Below, piece by piece: positions 5,867-6,636 of a stretch of DNA of 6,636 bases. The DNA is from an uncultured Clostridia bacterium (GTDB lineage: Bacteria > Bacillota > Clostridia > Oscillospirales > CAG-272), in NCBI GenBank assembly GCA_904502055.1, contig CAJGDZ010000097.1, positions 1 through 6,636 on the forward strand. Reading direction: 5' to 3'. Under the pieces are notes generated by a model. The model was not told the DNA's origin, made no database searches, and saw only the letters and a list, made by a program, of their open reading frames with translations. Both the position numbers and the translations under genes were made by a program. Each line of letters starts with the position of its first letter. The stretch's first letter is position 1.

Positions 5867-6636
5867 TTAAAGAGTGATCTTCTTGAAGCTCTTCTTGCCG
5901 CGCTTAAGAAGAATGCCGTTTGCGAATGCGTCCTTCTCAAAGGTGGTCTTGATGTCGGTCACCTTTTCGCCGTCAGCGGTAACGCCACCCTGCTCGACCG
6001 CGCGTCTTGCCTCGGATTTCGAGGGAACGAGCTCGGCCTTGACCAGAAGCGTCAGGATGTCGATCTTGCCGTCGGTGAAGTCCTCGTCCGAAAGGGCGAT
6101 CGAGGGCATATTTTCGGTGCTTCCCGCGCCAAACAGACCGCGTGCGCTGTCCTGCGCCTTCTTGGCCTCCTCCTCGCCGTGAACGAGCTTTGTAAGCTCA
6201 AAGGCAAGGATCTCCTTGGCGGTGTTGAGCTGGCTTCCTTCCCAGGAATCCATCTTGTCGATCTCCTCAAGGGGCAGGAAGGTCAGCATACGAATGCACT
6301 TGAGAACGTCGGCATCGTCGATGTTTCTCCAGTACTGGTAGAAATCGAAGGGGCTTGTCTTATTGGGATCCAGCCATACGGCGCCGCTTGCCGTCTTACC
6401 CATCTTCTTGCCCTCGGAGTTGAGAAGCAGGGTGATGGTCATGGCGTGTGCGTCCTTACCGAGCTTGCGGCGGATGAGCTCCGTACCGCCAAGCATGTTC
6501 GACCACTGGTCGTTTCCGCCGAACTGAAGGTTACAGCCGTGGGTCTGGAACAGACGGTAGAAGTCGTAGGACTGCATGATCATATAGTTGAATTCAAGGA
6601 AGGAAAGTCCGTTTTCCATTCTCTGCTTGTAGCACT
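5867..6636 (-). CDS. tyrS: Tyrosyl-tRNA synthetase, C-terminal part (5' end outside window)
   Basis: TyrS is a cytosolic class I synthetase that activates tyrosine with ATP and charges tRNA-Tyr. About 255 codons are visible; the first is cut by the right edge. The frame is open past the internal Met at 6617-6619 (upstream residues read CYKQR, as in TyrS before the ENGLSFLEF block), so that Met is not the start. Counting from that Met, LQFGGNDQWSNMLGGTELIRR (31-51) is the tyrosine/adenylate-binding region, GKKMGKT (70-76) is the KMSKS-type ATP loop in its TyrS form, and AVWLDPNKTSPFDFYQYW (80-97) follows. Residues ~187-250 are a C-terminal S4 RNA-binding domain (VPSKSEARRAVEQGGV). The visible part is intact, with no frameshift. 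Any promoter or T-box leader would lie to the right, outside the window. Confidence 0.96.
   Translation of the reverse strand, partial: CYKQRMENGLSFLEFNYMIMQSYDFYRLFQTHGCNLQFGGNDQWSNMLGGTELIRRKLGKDAHAMTITLLLNSEGKKMGKTASGAVWLDPNKTSPFDFYQYWRNIDDADVLKCIRMLTFLPLEEIDKMDSWEGSQLNTAKEILAFELTKLVHGEEEAKKAQDSARGLFGAGSTENMPSIALSDEDFTDGKIDILTLLVKAELVPSKSEARRAVEQGGVTADGEKVTDIKTTFEKDAFANGILLKRGKKSFKKITL

Noticed and set aside
5347..5940. Minus-strand frame spanning the glycosidase 3' end, terminator and tyrS end
   Set aside because: It runs through the strong bidirectional terminator and overlaps two well-supported genes in other frames.

Overview
The window looks like chromosome of an endospore-forming member of the Firmicutes, probably an uncultured anaerobic Clostridia lineage. 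The evidence is a spoVAD-spoVAE pair (spore dipicolinate transport), strong AGGAGG-type ribosome binding sites, a clostridial-type tyrosyl-tRNA synthetase and a large secreted carbohydrate-active enzyme. Genus and species cannot be read from the sequence.

Layout. (1) Positions 1-260 hold a palindrome-rich intergenic element (copy A). (2) Positions 332-1680 hold spoVAD and spoVAE, overlapping by 4 nt (ATGA), so translationally coupled. spoVAC, the usual upstream neighbour, is not in the window; copy A occupies its place. (3) Positions 1681-2163 are non-coding but dense with structure: an inverted piece of the element's right part, two perfect palindromes with 2-nt centres, a second directly oriented copy of the element (copy B, 1800-2061), a rho-independent terminator, and a good SigA-type promoter whose -35 box lies in the terminator's 3' arm. 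(4) Positions 2164-5820 encode a 1218-aa secreted protein with a signal peptide, a LamG-like beta-sandwich, a DNRLRE/CBM96-like module and a clan GH-A, agarase-like catalytic domain. (5) A bidirectional terminator at 5828-5858 separates it from (6) the convergent 3' part of tyrS on the minus strand, whose 5' end lies beyond the right edge.

The genes form three unrelated units: spore germination/DPA transport, extracellular glycan attack, and tRNA charging. The most unusual content is the repeat family. The left 147 bp of the two copies differ at 3 positions. Each can fold into a compact three-way junction, two of the three differences are an exact flip of a hairpin centre (TT to AA), and the third keeps a long-range pairing as G.U. 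The middles diverge, yet each is full of its own hairpins between the same complementary ends. Because the copies lie in direct orientation around spoVAD-spoVAE, they are also possible substrates for recombination that would remove this pair.
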